Assembly (NCBI GenBank): GCA_002049455.2 | Contig: KV918997.1 | Location: 60,501-124,500, forward strand | Direction: 5' to 3' | Length of the DNA: 64,000 nt | Source of the DNA: Porphyra umbilicalis | Lineage: Eukaryota; Rhodophyta; Bangiophyceae; Bangiales; Bangiaceae | In this document: piece after piece, positions 1-10,671 of the stretch | How positions within the stretch are numbered: the stretch's first letter is position 1 | How the letters are laid out: each line of letters opens with the position of its first letter | Translations under genes and position numbers: made by a program | The notes under the pieces: model-generated | Seen by the model: only the letters and a program-made list of their open reading frames with translations | What the model was told of the DNA's origin: nothing | Databases searched by the model: none

Positions 1-1077
1 GACACGGCGCGTTTGTTGGCGGTATCATGGGTCCTCTTTGAGGGCGAGAGCAAGACGACTGCGGCCAAGCGCCTAATTTGCGACCGGAGCGCGGTGGCAG
101 CATGGATTAAGGCGGACAAGGACTCGGGACAGTGGTGGCCTGACCCGGCCATCCGGAATCGTCACGCCGACAGCGTTCTCTTCGATGAGCATTTCGTCCA
201 AGCTGTGACCGCCGTTGTGATGTCGGACCCGGAGCAGTTGTTAGGAGAAATGAAGGACGTCTTTATGTTTTTATCTACTTTGCCAGGTTACCGCGACGCG
301 TACAAGTGCTCCATCGCCACCCTCGACCGAACGCTGCGGGCGGCGGGCTACTCGTACAAGCAGCTCTACCAAATGTGTCGTGAAGGAGACCAAGAAAGAC
401 AAGAGGCTTTCGCTAAACTACTCTTGGCGGTTCCTCTAAGGCGCCTAGCTTTGGCCGACGAGACGCAAAAGGACGGTGGGGATTTGCGGCGTCAGCGGGG
501 TCGGTGGCTGCGTGGCGTGCGCTACGAGTATCAGTCGCGTGACCGACGGGCAATGCTAAGGACATCCACCATGATGGCGGTTTTTTACACAAGCGGGGTT
601 CTGCACTCGGTGACTACCCCATCTCCCCCGTCCCAAAACGCTGACCATTGGATACTGTTCCTCAACGGGCTGCTGCCGATAATGAACCGGTTTCTACCTG
701 GTCTACCTTGGGTGTTGCAACCCGACCGGTGTGTTCTACTTTATGACAATGCGCCCATCCACTCGGAGGAGGCGGACGCTTTCATTAGCGCCAATGGCAT
801 CTTTCCCCTGCGGCTCCCCCAGTACAGCCCCGAGTTCCATTCTATCGAGGAGGTGTTCAGTGAGTATTCACACCAACTGAAGTCGGCTCACCACTCGTAT
901 CCCGGTTTACCTGAAGCGCTCCTACGCGCGGTGGCCCTCACCAAGCTGACGGTGCCCAATATAGCGTCTCATCCTGACCACAGCTTGTCAGAGGCTATGC
1001 GAAACGTTCCAGAGCTGTGTGGGCCGGGTGGACCGTGGGAAGGCCTGTTTGCATCTCTGCCTGACGTACGTGAGTAG
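1..1077 (+). CDS. Tc1/mariner-type DDE transposase, 5' truncated by window edge
   Basis: The frame is open from base 1 and ends at TAG 1075-1077, so the start lies outside the window. Counting from codon 13, an N-terminal helix-turn-helix-like stretch (residues 12-35, TTAAKRL..DRSAVAAWIKAD) is followed by a catalytic core with the usual Tc1/mariner signatures: LADET (D149), VLLYDNAPIH (D245) and LPQYSPEFHSIEEVF (E279). These fit the family pattern D, DNAxxH and YSPxxNPIE, with H replacing N in the last box. Members of this family cut and paste their own element at TA dinucleotides. No internal stop is seen in 354 codons, so this copy could still encode a full catalytic domain. It converges tail to tail with the minus-strand gene at 1137-2885. 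No TIR could be assigned because the left end is missing. Confidence 0.85.
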   Translation, partial: DTARLLAVSWVLFEGESKTTAAKRLICDRSAVAAWIKADKDSGQWWPDPAIRNRHADSVLFDEHFVQAVTAVVMSDPEQLLGEMKDVFMFLSTLPGYRDAYKCSIATLDRTLRAAGYSYKQLYQMCREGDQERQEAFAKLLLAVPLRRLALADETQKDGGDLRRQRGRWLRGVRYEYQSRDRRAMLRTSTMMAVFYTSGVLHSVTTPSPPSQNADHWILFLNGLLPIMNRFLPGLPWVLQPDRCVLLYDNAPIHSEEADAFISANGIFPLRLPQYSPEFHSIEEVFSEYSHQLKSAHHSYPGLPEALLRAVALTKLTVPNIASHPDHSLSEAMRNVPELCGPGGPWEGLFASLPDVRE

Positions 1078-1136
1078 AACGGCCCAAATGTTGTCACTAG
1101 ACGCATAGCATGAATGATGGGTGTGACAGCAAGACA

Positions 1137-2885
1137 CTAGCGACGGTGGGACGTGACCCACGACAACACCAAATCACGCAGTCCGAGCGGGAGGGACGAC
1201 ACATCTGGATGTGGCTCGCCTTGGTCGCCCCACTTAGACAAAACCAATATAACCACCTCCATCGCACTCACGGTCGACCCACACACGGTGTGACCTCGCA
1301 AGAAACCGGCCGCCATACCGCGACGGGCCTTCCCAAAAAAAGAATCACGCTCTGGGTTCTGCTCAGGACGGAAAGAAAACAATGCTGAGTCCTCAGCTAG
1401 AGCAGCCGCTCCCAGCTTGCGAAAGCCAGCCTCGCGTGACCCGTCGGCGACCGATTTGGCGCCACCTGGGACGGCAGGCCCGGCAGCGGCGGCGGCATTT
1501 GCCGACGGAGGGGGCGGGGGGGGACCTTCCCCAGCGTACAGTGCCTGCCTGAGGATTGTGCAAATGAACACCAGGCCATCATGGGTTGGACCACGAACAC
1601 CACTGATAGACAGAAAAGTTAGAATGGCAAGTCACATACCGGCTTAGAGATTGCACAACGCGCCAAGAATAGCACATGTCGCGACACAACGCACAACAGA
1701 CAGAAAAGAAACGGAAACTTACACTCGGATGGACGAGCTGGCCCCACCCACACTGCCGAGTCGACCCTCAATCCTGGCAACTTGCGCGATCTGCTTCTCC
1801 GCGGCAGCTTCCGCCAAGCGCTTACGAACTGCTCGACGCACATTAGTGGAGTTGGGGGCCTCCCCACTCAACTAATCACCGACGTCAACCCCTGCTTGGC
1901 TCGCCCCGGCGTACAAAAGCGCCACGTCACGGGGCATCCCCGCTGACAGGCCAGTCGCCAACGACGAGTGGTAGACTGCTGTGCGCGGATTGCGCACCAT
2001 TGCAGCGCGAGCGTTGGGACCCGACAGCGCTGCGGCTGCCCGAGCCATAATGGCTCCGCGAGCCACATCTGGTTGCTCCGAGACGTCCGATTGCAGAACA
2101 TCTCGACGGCGAGCGACCTCAGCCTGCGCCTCGTTAGCGGCCGCCGTCGCCGACCGCAAAGCGGCCGCTGCTACTTGGGTCAGGTGTGCGTCTGTACCTT
2201 TGGCGCACACCATCGATTCCGCACACCAGCGGACACCCTTCTTTCGGCGCACCGACAACTTTCCTGTTGGGGTAAAAGACAGATCAAAAGTCTTCGACAG
2301 CGACAGAGTATGAGGAAGATGGCCCTTTCGCAGACACAAGTGGCAACTGAGGAAATTATTATGGCGCCACGACACACAAGGAGACAGGACTTCGAGTAAG
2401 AATCTTGTTGGGCCATGCGTGCTCACAAAAGAGGTGCACCACAAGAGGAAAGAGGCCAACCCATCCCAAACTTACTGTGCATTGAGTGTGCATCGCTTCG
2501 CTTTGGCAGCGGTGCAGGTGCACATCTGGGACCGGAATGGAGCTGGCACGTTCTGGCTCGCTGTGCATTCACGGACATTGGCCTCGCATGAGCCGAAGTT
2601 GTGGCCATCGTCGGCGAAGCGTCGGCGATACCCGCAAATAGAACAAGCATTTGCCGAGGAGGCACCGAAGTCCGCCACGTTATCGTCGGCAGGAGTCAGC
2701 CGTTGCTGCTCCGCATTCACCGTCTCGGGACACGCCCCCGGCGCCCGACCGTGGGATCCAGACCCGCTGTCCTCCTCTTCCGACGATGATGAGGATCGGC
2801 CAGCACCGAGGCCGGCCGCCTCTCGAGCCGCCGTCAAAATTGGTTGAAAATCAGAGTTGGATGATATGGTGAAAGAGCGATTCAC
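1137..2885 (-). pseudogene. Uncharacterised spliced gene with acidic N-terminus and Cys cluster, lightly broken
   Basis: I do not recognise the product. Exon 1 (2885-2476) encodes a Ser/Glu/Asp-rich stretch (SSSSSEEEDSGSG), then a Cys-rich patch (CSICGYRRRF...C...C...MCTC) that may bind zinc. It ends at a GTAAGT donor (2475). The intron closes at CCCCAACAG (2264). Exon 2 is Ala-rich and helical (AAAALRSATAAANEAQAEVARRR) and runs to 1723, where another GTAAGT donor (1722) pairs with TCTATCAG (1603). That second junction keeps frame exactly (SSSIRV to GVRGPTHDG). The last exon ends at TAG 1137-1139. Two faults: the first junction is out of phase by one, and an in-frame TAG (1872-1874) interrupts exon 2 while the same frame stays coding-like on both sides. 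It may be a transposon accessory gene, given the transposase that converges on it. Confidence 0.5.
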
Positions 2886-3781
2886 AGGTGGAAGGGGGTG
2901 TCGGAGAAGGTTAGATGGGGAAAGGAGGTTGGCTCGGCACAGGAAAACGGACGACAGGTGCAGTTGACGTGAATGGATTGTGGAGATGACAGTGGATGCA
3001 GCACGGAATCACAGGAGATCCCAGTGTGTGTGAACAAAGATGCGCGGACAAACATTTCACGGGATGGTGCTTCTGCATGCGCGCTCCTTCGCCCAGTGGC
3101 GCATGTCATCCCGTCGTGTCCAGAATCTGTCACATTTTCTCATGCTCGCGTCCCGAGCCGCAGACACTTAGTTCTGAAAATCGGAAGGTTACCGCAATAT
3201 ACAGTCGTTCCACGAAAAACCTAGCACTCCGGCGGGATCAATAGTGCCCTCGACATCTCACATGTGCCTCTTTTGCGATGCAACGCTCTCGATTTTGGTC
3301 AGGCGCTCACAAAAATCCCTTAAACGTGACCAATTCACGATTCCAGGAGACGCCCAGCGGTCCCGGGGGACCCTCTCGTGAGGGACTTGAGATTTTTGAA
3401 ACAATCTTTCGGGAACAGCCCACGCCGCGCCCGACTTCGGCGTTCGTGGCAGGTCCATTGCAGACATGGCTCGAGAATATCGCCCGCGTTCCGACGTGGT
3501 GGGCACTATCGCGCAGGCCGGCTAATTGTTGCCTCAATAGTTCCCACGGCTCTGCGCCCTCATTGGCGCGAGGGTCTATAAGGCACTGCCCACTTTGTCG
3601 GTGATCTGGTGGGCCAATGAGAAAGCGCCAGAGCGTCTTTATTGAGAAAGGGCCCTTCCATAGGTACCCCACTTGTCACCGGCTCACGGACTGCGTGGAG
3701 GCAGGTCACGACTGAGCGGGTTGGTGCCGTCGGAATCCTTCACCTTTTTCGGGGAAGGCCTCATCAGACGCGCGCTGGTCT

Positions 3782-4340
3782 GACACACAAGGCAGCACAT
3801 GACAGCAATGAGCCCTCCATCGCTCTTTCTGGCCCCCCACATCGTGGAGCCGGACCCATCCGCCAATCTGGCTGGTCTCCCACTGGCGGGCGTGCCAGGG
3901 GTCACACGTCCCGTTTGAACGTTCAAAGCGCGGAGGCCGGCCCGTGGGCCAATTTTGGCTGACGGCCGAGTGCGACGTGGACAGAGACCAGAAGATTTCC
4001 TCTTGCGAGCTATTTTGCGACGATGTTCAGTCCATTGCGAAATCATCGGAAATCGCAGCATATTTTGATCCTGGTCTGATCCCTGAACAATGGCCCGACG
4101 GTCGAGATCATGGGCCCGTTCTCAGGCGCTCGAAATTGCATTCGGAAACTTGTGACGAGCCGGGCGCATATGTCGACAGGACGACGTCGGCGCCGGTCCG
4201 GTCGACGTCGCCACCGCGATCCGTTACGCCCCCCCCCTCCCCCCGCTCCCCCCTCCACCCCCGCACCGCCGCCACCGCGATCCGCGCCCCTCCCCCCCGC
4301 CCCCCCCCCCCCCCCTTCGCCGCCATAGCGATCCGCGCCT
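3782..4340 (+). repeat. Left foldback arm with open frame
   Basis: This arm is the inverted copy of roughly 4846-5400. Over about 220 bp (3965-4190) the two arms are about 98% identical by eye, falling to patchy identity outward and in the C-rich inner part. The conserved block keeps an open frame in both arms reading CDVDRDQKISSCELFCDDV and onward to a GAYVDRT motif. The inner end is a run of C blocks (4227-4320). On the opposite strand these are G blocks able to form quadruplexes. Confidence 0.75.
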
Positions 4341-4845
4341 TTCCCCCCCACCGCCGCCGTCAAGGCCGGCGCCGGCGCCGCGGCCCCCCCATTCTCTATT
4401 CTCACGGCACAGCCGTTGGCGCTCTCGTCTGGCGTCCTCACTCTTTTGCACGTTTATTTTTGTCCTCTGGCTTGTTAACGTGGCTGTTCCTATATCGCCT
4501 GAAGACTCAAATTACTCTCGCTGTTTTTTATTTCGTTGCCACCTTGTCTTGGAGCTTTTGCTTTGGGACTGAAAGCGAAGTCCTCGCAACTGAGTGCATC
4601 GCATCTTTGTCGAAAACGTTCCTCATGGCGGTTCCAAAATGCACATAAAGTACTCGCTGACAGCGAGAGGGGAATGCGCTCTCGAACCAGTACGGAGAGG
4701 CCACAAACGAAAACGCAAGCCCATTTTATCCTGAGACAACAACACAGCAAGCAAAAGGCAAAAAGAACACCGACAAGGCAGCCACAGCGGTGATTGGCAC
4801 CAGCGGGCGAGGGCGGGGAAGCGGCGCGGGCTGCGGACCGGGCGA

Positions 4846-5400
4846 CTACGGCGTGGGGGAGGGGGGGGGCAGGGGGGGGGGGGGGGGAGGCGTGGATCGC
4901 AATGGCGGCGGTGCGGGGGGGGAGGGGGGAGCGGGGGGAGGGGGGGGTCGTAAGAGATCGCGGTGGCGGCGTCCACCGGATCGGCGACGCCATCGTCCGG
5001 TCGACATATGCGCCCGGCTCGTCACAAGTTTCTGAATGCAATTTTGAGCGCCTGAGAACGGGCCCATGATCTCGACCGTCGGGCCGTTGTTCAGGGATCA
5101 GACCAGGATCAAAATATGCTGCGATTTCCGATGATTTCGCAATGGACTGAACATCGTCGCAAAATAGCTCGCAAGAGGAAATCTTCTGGTCTCTGTCCAC
5201 GTCGCACTGGGCCGTCATCTAAATTGGCTGACGGGCCGGTCTCCGCGATCAGAAATTCCAACGGGATGAGTGACCCCTGGCACGACCCCTGATGGGCGAC
5301 CAGCCAGAATGGCCGAAGGGCCCGGCTTCACGATGTGGGGGGGCAGAAAAAGCGATGGAGGGCTCATTGCTGTCATGTGCTGCCTCGTGTGTCTGAGCAC
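4846..5400 (-). repeat. Right foldback arm, inverted copy of 3782-4340
   Basis: Read on the minus strand this matches the left arm and keeps the same open frame from a start near 5218 (MTAQCDVDRDQKISSCELF). The inner part on the plus strand is almost pure G (4856-4948, with runs up to 18 G). The two arms could pair into a long hairpin. Confidence 0.75.
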
Positions 5401-5604
5401 CCGCAGTCATTGAGCAGAAAAGCGCCTTTGAGATTTGTTCGCTAACACGCCACCGGTTCGAAGCCACGTTTCCGCGAAACGAGGGACATATGGGTGGTAC
5501 TATTGATCTCGGCTGAGTGCTAGGTTTTTTGTGGAACGACTGTAGCATTTAAGTCGTTCTCTCAATATTAGCAACTTGGACTGCATCAGCCCCTCAGATC
5601 CGTC

Positions 5605-5817
5605 ATGCTTGAAGTGCACCAGTGTCAGCTGGGAACCGCACATGAGATATACATATGTGACAAGTGCCATAATCCCGTGCCGCCACACCGTGTCCTCATA
5701 TTTGGACCGCCGCAAGATGCGAGCTGGAAGTCAGAGGCTTGCATGGACCGCATCTTCAAAAAGCGGGCCACGTTGTCACGAAATCAAGCCGACGGCTATG
5801 TTTGTGGAGAATTCTAA
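5605..5817 (+). CDS. Small ORF with CxxC motif, doubtful
   Basis: This 70-codon frame begins ATG and reads YICDKCHNPVPPHRVLIF, with a CxxCH pair that could bind metal, then a basic stretch (RIFKKRATLSRNQ). It lies just outside the right end of the 3202-5542 element in an otherwise gene-free stretch. Its composition looks more protein-like than its neighbours, but I know no family for it and see no splice or promoter signal. It could be a chance frame. Confidence 0.2.
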   Translation: MLEVHQCQLGTAHEIYICDKCHNPVPPHRVLIFGPPQDASWKSEACMDRIFKKRATLSRNQADGYVCGEF

Positions 5818-5839
5818 CCATTAGAACTGAGCACTGTTA

Positions 5840-5875
5840 CAGTCCGCGACTGCGGGATTTTTTGGCGAACGGCTG
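5840..5875. repeat. Tip-to-tip TIR remnant flanked by TA
   Basis: A 36-bp sequence starts CAGTCC and ends GGCGAACGGCTG, with TA on both sides (5838-5839 and 5876-5877). Its right half aligns with the right TIR of the 3202-5542 element (shared GATTTTTTGGCGAACG-type core, about 18 of 24 positions). It looks like two terminal repeats fused after loss of the whole interior. Confidence 0.4.
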
Positions 5876-5877
5876 TA

Positions 5878-7121
5878 GTCACTATTAAGTGCACCTGGCC
5901 CCCCCTGCAAAGAAAAATAGATACAGTCAGAAACAAACGGGAAGACACCATAGTAGAGGTTGGTAAGGAGCAGGAACATGGCTGCAAGCCGAGCAGCGCG
6001 CAGAGGCTGGTGGCCAGTTCAGACACGACCCGCCAGTCGGACACTCCCCACACATGTACCGCTCCCAGGGAGAGGCAGCTGGGTGGAGGGTGAAGCGGGC
6101 GGTGGTGACGGCGGCGGCCAAGTGAGCCAATCTGAAGAGGGGGGTCGCAGGGGCGGCTGCCGGCTGTATGCCAATGGAGCGCGATGCGGCGCCAGCAGCG
6201 GCTGATGTTCCCCTCCCATTTCTTCCTCCATACTCCGCTTCCACCTCCCTCGTAGTTCTCCCGCGCCTCTCCTCCGCCCCCTTCTCCCGTTCCCGGCAAT
6301 GATCTCCATTTCAAAGGGTGACGCAGAACCAGCACAGAAAGTTGTCTCAGATGCGTGTACCTTCACACACGGCGCACTTGAAAGAAACGAGGGGGAAGGC
6401 GGGGGGAAGGAGACAAAGCGCCTGGGACAGTGGCGGGGACGGGAGCAACAGGTGTAGGCAGGGTGCGGGGACGACCAAGTTCCCGATGAGAACTGAGCGG
6501 GCGCATCACGCGGACAGCGAGCGCCGTTGCGACGGCGTTCGTGAAGCCGAGCTTGCTTAAAGAATGGGGGCCGCGCGGCACACCCCCGGAATAGGCGTGT
6601 GGGGGGGGGGGTTGCCCAAGAGCTGGCGCTCTGGACCACACACGACGGCGGCGCGGAAGATCGCGCCACGTGAAGCGTGCAGCAGGCGACTCACACTGCA
6701 CGAGATCCTGGATTTCATGTCGGGCTGCAATTGCTGGGACTGGCTCAGTTTGCTAAAAATGCTGCCTTCAGTTTGGCCCGTCCGAGCGAGCCGTCGATTC
6801 AGTCGAACGGCCGCTGTTTCTGACCGAAATGGACATCAGAGAGAGCCTACAAGATCAGGGGAATAGACACTTGTCTATTCTCCTTATCTTGAGGATCAAT
6901 TGATCCAACTTACGCGAAAAATATATATCCTTCATCCTCGCCGTGCACGTTTTGCTGCCCTCAGGTGCCCTTGAACAGTCCGATGGATAAGACGGGCGCG
7001 CTGCGTTCGCCTGTGTCGAAAAAGAACAGAACGGACGTCAGGAAGGTTCTTTTTTGAGGTGCCTCATGTAAGCATCAATTGATCATCAGAGGATCAAATG
7101 ATCCCCGCAGGGGAATAGACA
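5878..7121. other. No gene assigned
   Basis: Open frames here are short and conflict on both strands. On the minus strand a pyrimidine tract ends in CTTTGCAG (about 5905-5920) and looks like a splice acceptor, but no convincing flanking exon was found. The phrase GGGGAATAGACACT occurs at 6858-6871 and again at 7110-7123, next to the MITE. Confidence 0.3.
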
Positions 7122-7526
7122 CTATTGCTGATCCCCGAATTTTGTCCTGGTGGACAGAGACTGACTTGCGGACCGACTCTCCCCACCAATCAGATGCGCC
7201 CCTGGGACTGACTTGGTGCTCCTGGTTGCTTACATGTGCCCATACAGCCTGGAAATCAACATCAGCTCCTCTTTTTTTCTGCACTTCTGGCAAGGAGACA
7301 GTAGAAAATCTCAAGATCTCGCGTGGGCATCTTGCTCCGTGCCAAGAAAATCGGATCAAGCGGCAACAAACAGTGAGTTCTGCTGGATGCAAGGTCCTGG
7401 TACGGAATGCGGGCTTTCTATTGGCTTCGATGCCTTCTTACTGTCGTTTTAAACCAATAGAGTGCTTGTATTCAGAGTCAGTCTCTGTCTCTGTTCCCCA
7501 GGACAAATTTCGGGGATCAGCAATAG
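7122..7526. mobile_element. MITE-like element with ~45-bp inverted ends
   Basis: The left end, CTATTGCTGATCCCCGAA...TTTGTCCTGG...ACAGAGACTGAC (7122-7173), is repeated inverted at 7477-7526 with a few mismatches. The interior of about 300 bp has no supported gene. I could not define a clear target-site duplication, so the superfamily is open. Confidence 0.55.
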
Positions 7527-9162
7527 CAATGACGTACTAACAAAACGTGTCTACTTTATTGGTGCAACGTGTCTATATTCCATCTTTGGTACACGATCCA
7601 TGCTCTCGTCAATGTTATGGTGCCCTAAGGACAGAGGTGGCAAGTGATTTCTTTTGATTATAACCATGATGATTATAATGATTGCAATCATTCTACATCA
7701 CGGGGCTGATGATTATAATCACATGGCCATGCAGGGGGCTTTATAGTTGGGCTTACATGAGGGGGGCTACTGGGAGATATAAACAGGTGGTTGGCCTGCC
7801 AACTGACAGATTCAAGCGTTTAACTGGCTGTATGGCAGTACATGCTAAAACCAGTTCCCGTTCGAGTCTGTTTCTATCAATGAATCGCCGTTCGAGTCTC
7901 CGCTCCAGGCGAGGCCTGCGTCCCCGAAATCGGCGTTTCCTGTGTCTGGGGGCACATCCTTTCGAGTCTGTTTCAAGCATATGGGGAGGGGTGTCAGCGC
8001 ACGAGGGTGATGTTGGTCTTTTCGATACGTAGCCGCGTCCTGTCGGAGTAGTTGACTGCATCGCAACACTCCAGCACTAACACTCAACTGCTTGCCTGTA
8101 AGAGCAATCCCAACAACGTCCATTATCATAAAAGTATGGACCACTTGTCTCCACGTGTCTAACGTGGCGCCATGTGCGGAAACCAGCATCACCGACAACG
8201 TCCCGTATGCAGAACTTCCGCAAACGCGCCAGAAACAATTTACAGCGGACAGATAAGTCCAACCGGAGAACGCGCGGGTGAGTTCGGAAGCAGTTGCGAA
8301 TCGCGGGTCTGCTTCCGCACCACGTGTGGCGTTCTTGATGGCACCGTCTGGGTTTGGCGCCTGGGCCGTCGGCGGCCCCAGGTGATTCGTGCCCCATCAC
8401 GCGACCGGCCCCGGTCAAACATCAGCCAACCTAAAACTAGTCATCGTGTGACATCGCAGGCGAGCGGCGTACGCTTCGCTGCCGAGCATCAATCTCTGCG
8501 ACCAATTTGTGGGACGTAGGGGCCAGTACAGGAGCTCTCAGTTCAGACCACCTTCTGACACAGCCTCGCTCGAGGCCACAGAATGAGCCAGAGAAACACC
8601 AGTAGGACTACTTCTGCAAGCGCCCCGCATGCTGTCAGCTGACGAGATTCGCATGCAGTGCATGACGGCCCTACGGAGGCCGGTTGCTCCCAAAGAGTCG
8701 CCACGTGGTGCCGTGCGGCTGGCGGACCTGCTTCTCCGTGTAGTGACGGCCGGCCTCTGGATGGCCGATCGGCCCGAGAGCCTCGATACCTGGCCACCGG
8801 GCACCATTTCGGCGTGAGCGGGCGCACAAGGGGATGCTCCTCGGTGTACCGCTCTAAAAAGGCCTGATTTGCCAGGTGGAGGGCGGGAGGCGCTGGCGGC
8901 CCCCCGATCAGAGCGTCCAAATCGCGGGGGTGACAGCAGGGGCGCCGCCGGGGTGACATCAGGGGCGCGGGCGGTGCGGGTCGCCTGGGCCCAGTATATA
9001 CACCACCGGCTCGCGCGGCCAGCGCGACGCGGACGGCACGACGCACGCCGGTGTCGCGTGGTCTACGACAAGCTGCCGTCGTGGGCGCCGTCATCTTCCC
9101 GCTCTGATTTCTTCGTCGTCTTCCCGCTCTGCTTTTTCCGGCCTGTGCCAGGCCCGGGGATC
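7527..9162. other. Gene-free stretch with small repeats
   Basis: I see no supportable gene. TGATTATAA-type words recur four times at 7656-7722. TTCGAGTCTGTTTC occurs at 7862 and 7967. A TATATA box-like motif lies at 8995-9000, about 165 bp upstream of the Harbinger transposase frame. A minus-strand open frame (8543-9094) has a partly protein-like middle (LHLANQAFLERYTEEHPL) but no other support. Confidence 0.3.
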
Positions 9163-10671
9163 ATGGGCGACGATGTAGCTGATGATGACCTGTAGATGGC
9201 CGTCGTTCTTGGGGCCCGAGCCAACCTCTCCACGCGCCGTGCGCTTCTATCTGTATGTGAAGGACGCGTGCGCAAGCGTGTTGGAGGCTCCCGTCCAGGC
9301 CGTCGCACCAACCGGCCTCGCGATTTTGACCTAGGTGCGCACGCCATTTTGAGAGATTACTTCGGTGTGGACGGGGAGCCGCCGGTCTACGGAGAAGACG
9401 CGTTTGAAGAGCGTTTCCGCCTTTCACGGCCGGTTTTCAACCGGCTGTTCCGATCTATTTGCAACGAGCCCGCGTGGAGGCGCACCGTCAGCGCCACCGG
9501 TCGCCCGCAGGCACATGCCATCCAGAAGGTGGCTGCCGCGGTGAGGGTGCTTGGGTATGGAGAGCCCTTTGACGGCGCTGACGAGTACTGTCGCCTTTCC
9601 CGCTCAACCATTGACATGTACACCCGCCTCCTAACGCACTTCAACATTGACATGTGGGCATCGAAGTACCTGCGGCGTACCAATGCCGAGGAGCTCGAAC
9701 ACATCCTCACGTGCAACGCGGCCCGCGGCCTTCCGAGCTGCATGGGCTCTATCTTCTGTACCCACTGGACGTGGGCCAAGTGCCCAAAGGCCCTCGCCGG
9801 GCAGTACAAGGACCGTAACGGTAAGATCACCGTAGTGATTGAGACGGTGTGTGACGAGGACCTGTACATCTGACACTTGTTTGTGGGGTGGCCGGGCGGC
9901 TACAATGACAGGAACGTGCTAGCCGCGTCGCCTCTGATGCTAGACGTCAACGATGGAACGTGGCCACCGAGGATCTACAAGTACACACCGAACGGCCGCT
10001 CTCGTCGATTGCTTTTCTACGCGGCAGACCAAGGCTACCCCCGATACGCTATCTTTGCTCAGACCTACTCTAAGCCCGACACGCCTCGGCGACTGGTGTA
10101 TGACCTTCTGCAGGAGGCGGTGCGCAAGGATGCGGAGCGCCTGTACGCGGTGTGGTGGTCGCGATGGTTTATCACCAAGTACCCGGCGCGCAACATGACG
10201 CTGCCGCGCCTCATCAACACGGCCAAAGCCGTGGCTATCCTTCACAACATGGCCGTGGAGCACCGACGACACGGCTTTATTGCGTCGACGCGAATAGCGG
10301 CGGCGGCGGCGGTACGCGGCGCGGGGACCGGACGTCACGACGGTGACGACTAAGGCCCCAGTGGTGGTGGGACGGCCTTTGTCAAGGACGATGGGCCAAC
10401 CTGTGGCGGCGTATCGGGCGCGTCTGCGCCTCTATCTGATGGGCAAGTCACTGACGGACGTGGCTGTGAAGGCGCGCCTGTTGGGACGGCGAGGTACATG
10501 CGTATGGCTGACACCGAGGCCAAGGACACGCACAAGCACTTCTCTTTGCTCAATGACTTGGCGGAGCACGTGTGGAACGACCGTGGCACGCTTCTCGCTT
10601 CCTTCTCCAGATTGTCCGATGTACTTGAGCTGAGTGAGAGGGCGAGTGGAGCTGAGGTCGTGCTTCGTTGA
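9163..10671 (+). pseudogene. PIF/Harbinger transposase, decayed
   Basis: The N-terminus has the family's acidic start, a basic RKRVGGSRPGRRTNRPRDFD linker and the DYFG..P.Y....F..RFRLSR block. The DDE core follows: GSIFCTHWTWAKCP (family GSIDCxHW), DLYI-stop-HLFVGWPGGYNDRNVL (family WHxFFGxPGxxNDxxVL), then EAVRKDAERLYAVWWSRW and AVAILHNMAVEHRR. The frame continues to a typical tail (ARYMRMADTEAKDTHKHFSL) ending TGA 10669-10671. Breaks: TAG at 9193-9195, TGA at 9871-9873 replacing the conserved Trp before H, and TAA at 10351-10353. The first catalytic Asp is Phe (TTC), so the copy is dead even if the stops were read. The second Asp and the Glu remain. Harbinger elements carry a second Myb/SANT-type gene, which matches the neighbour at 11729-13702. 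Confidence 0.85.

Larger units (their letters stand above)
3202..5542. mobile_element. Tc1/mariner-like TIR element with internal foldback arms
   Basis: The ends are inverted repeats of about 47 bp, both beginning CAGTCGTTCCAC and continuing AAAAACCTAGCACTC and GATCAATAGT, with about five mismatches by eye. TA dinucleotides flank both ends (3200-3201 and 5543-5544), as expected for the Tc1/mariner superfamily. The 2341-bp body has no transposase. It contains two long inverted arms separated by about 500 bp. The element is therefore probably non-autonomous and foldback-like, mobilised by a related DDE transposase. Whether the transposase at 1-1077 is from the same family cannot be told without its TIRs. 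Confidence 0.75.

Noticed and set aside
5440-5475. tRNA T-arm-like GGTTCGAAGCC
   Set aside because: No matching acceptor, D or anticodon arms could be built around it.
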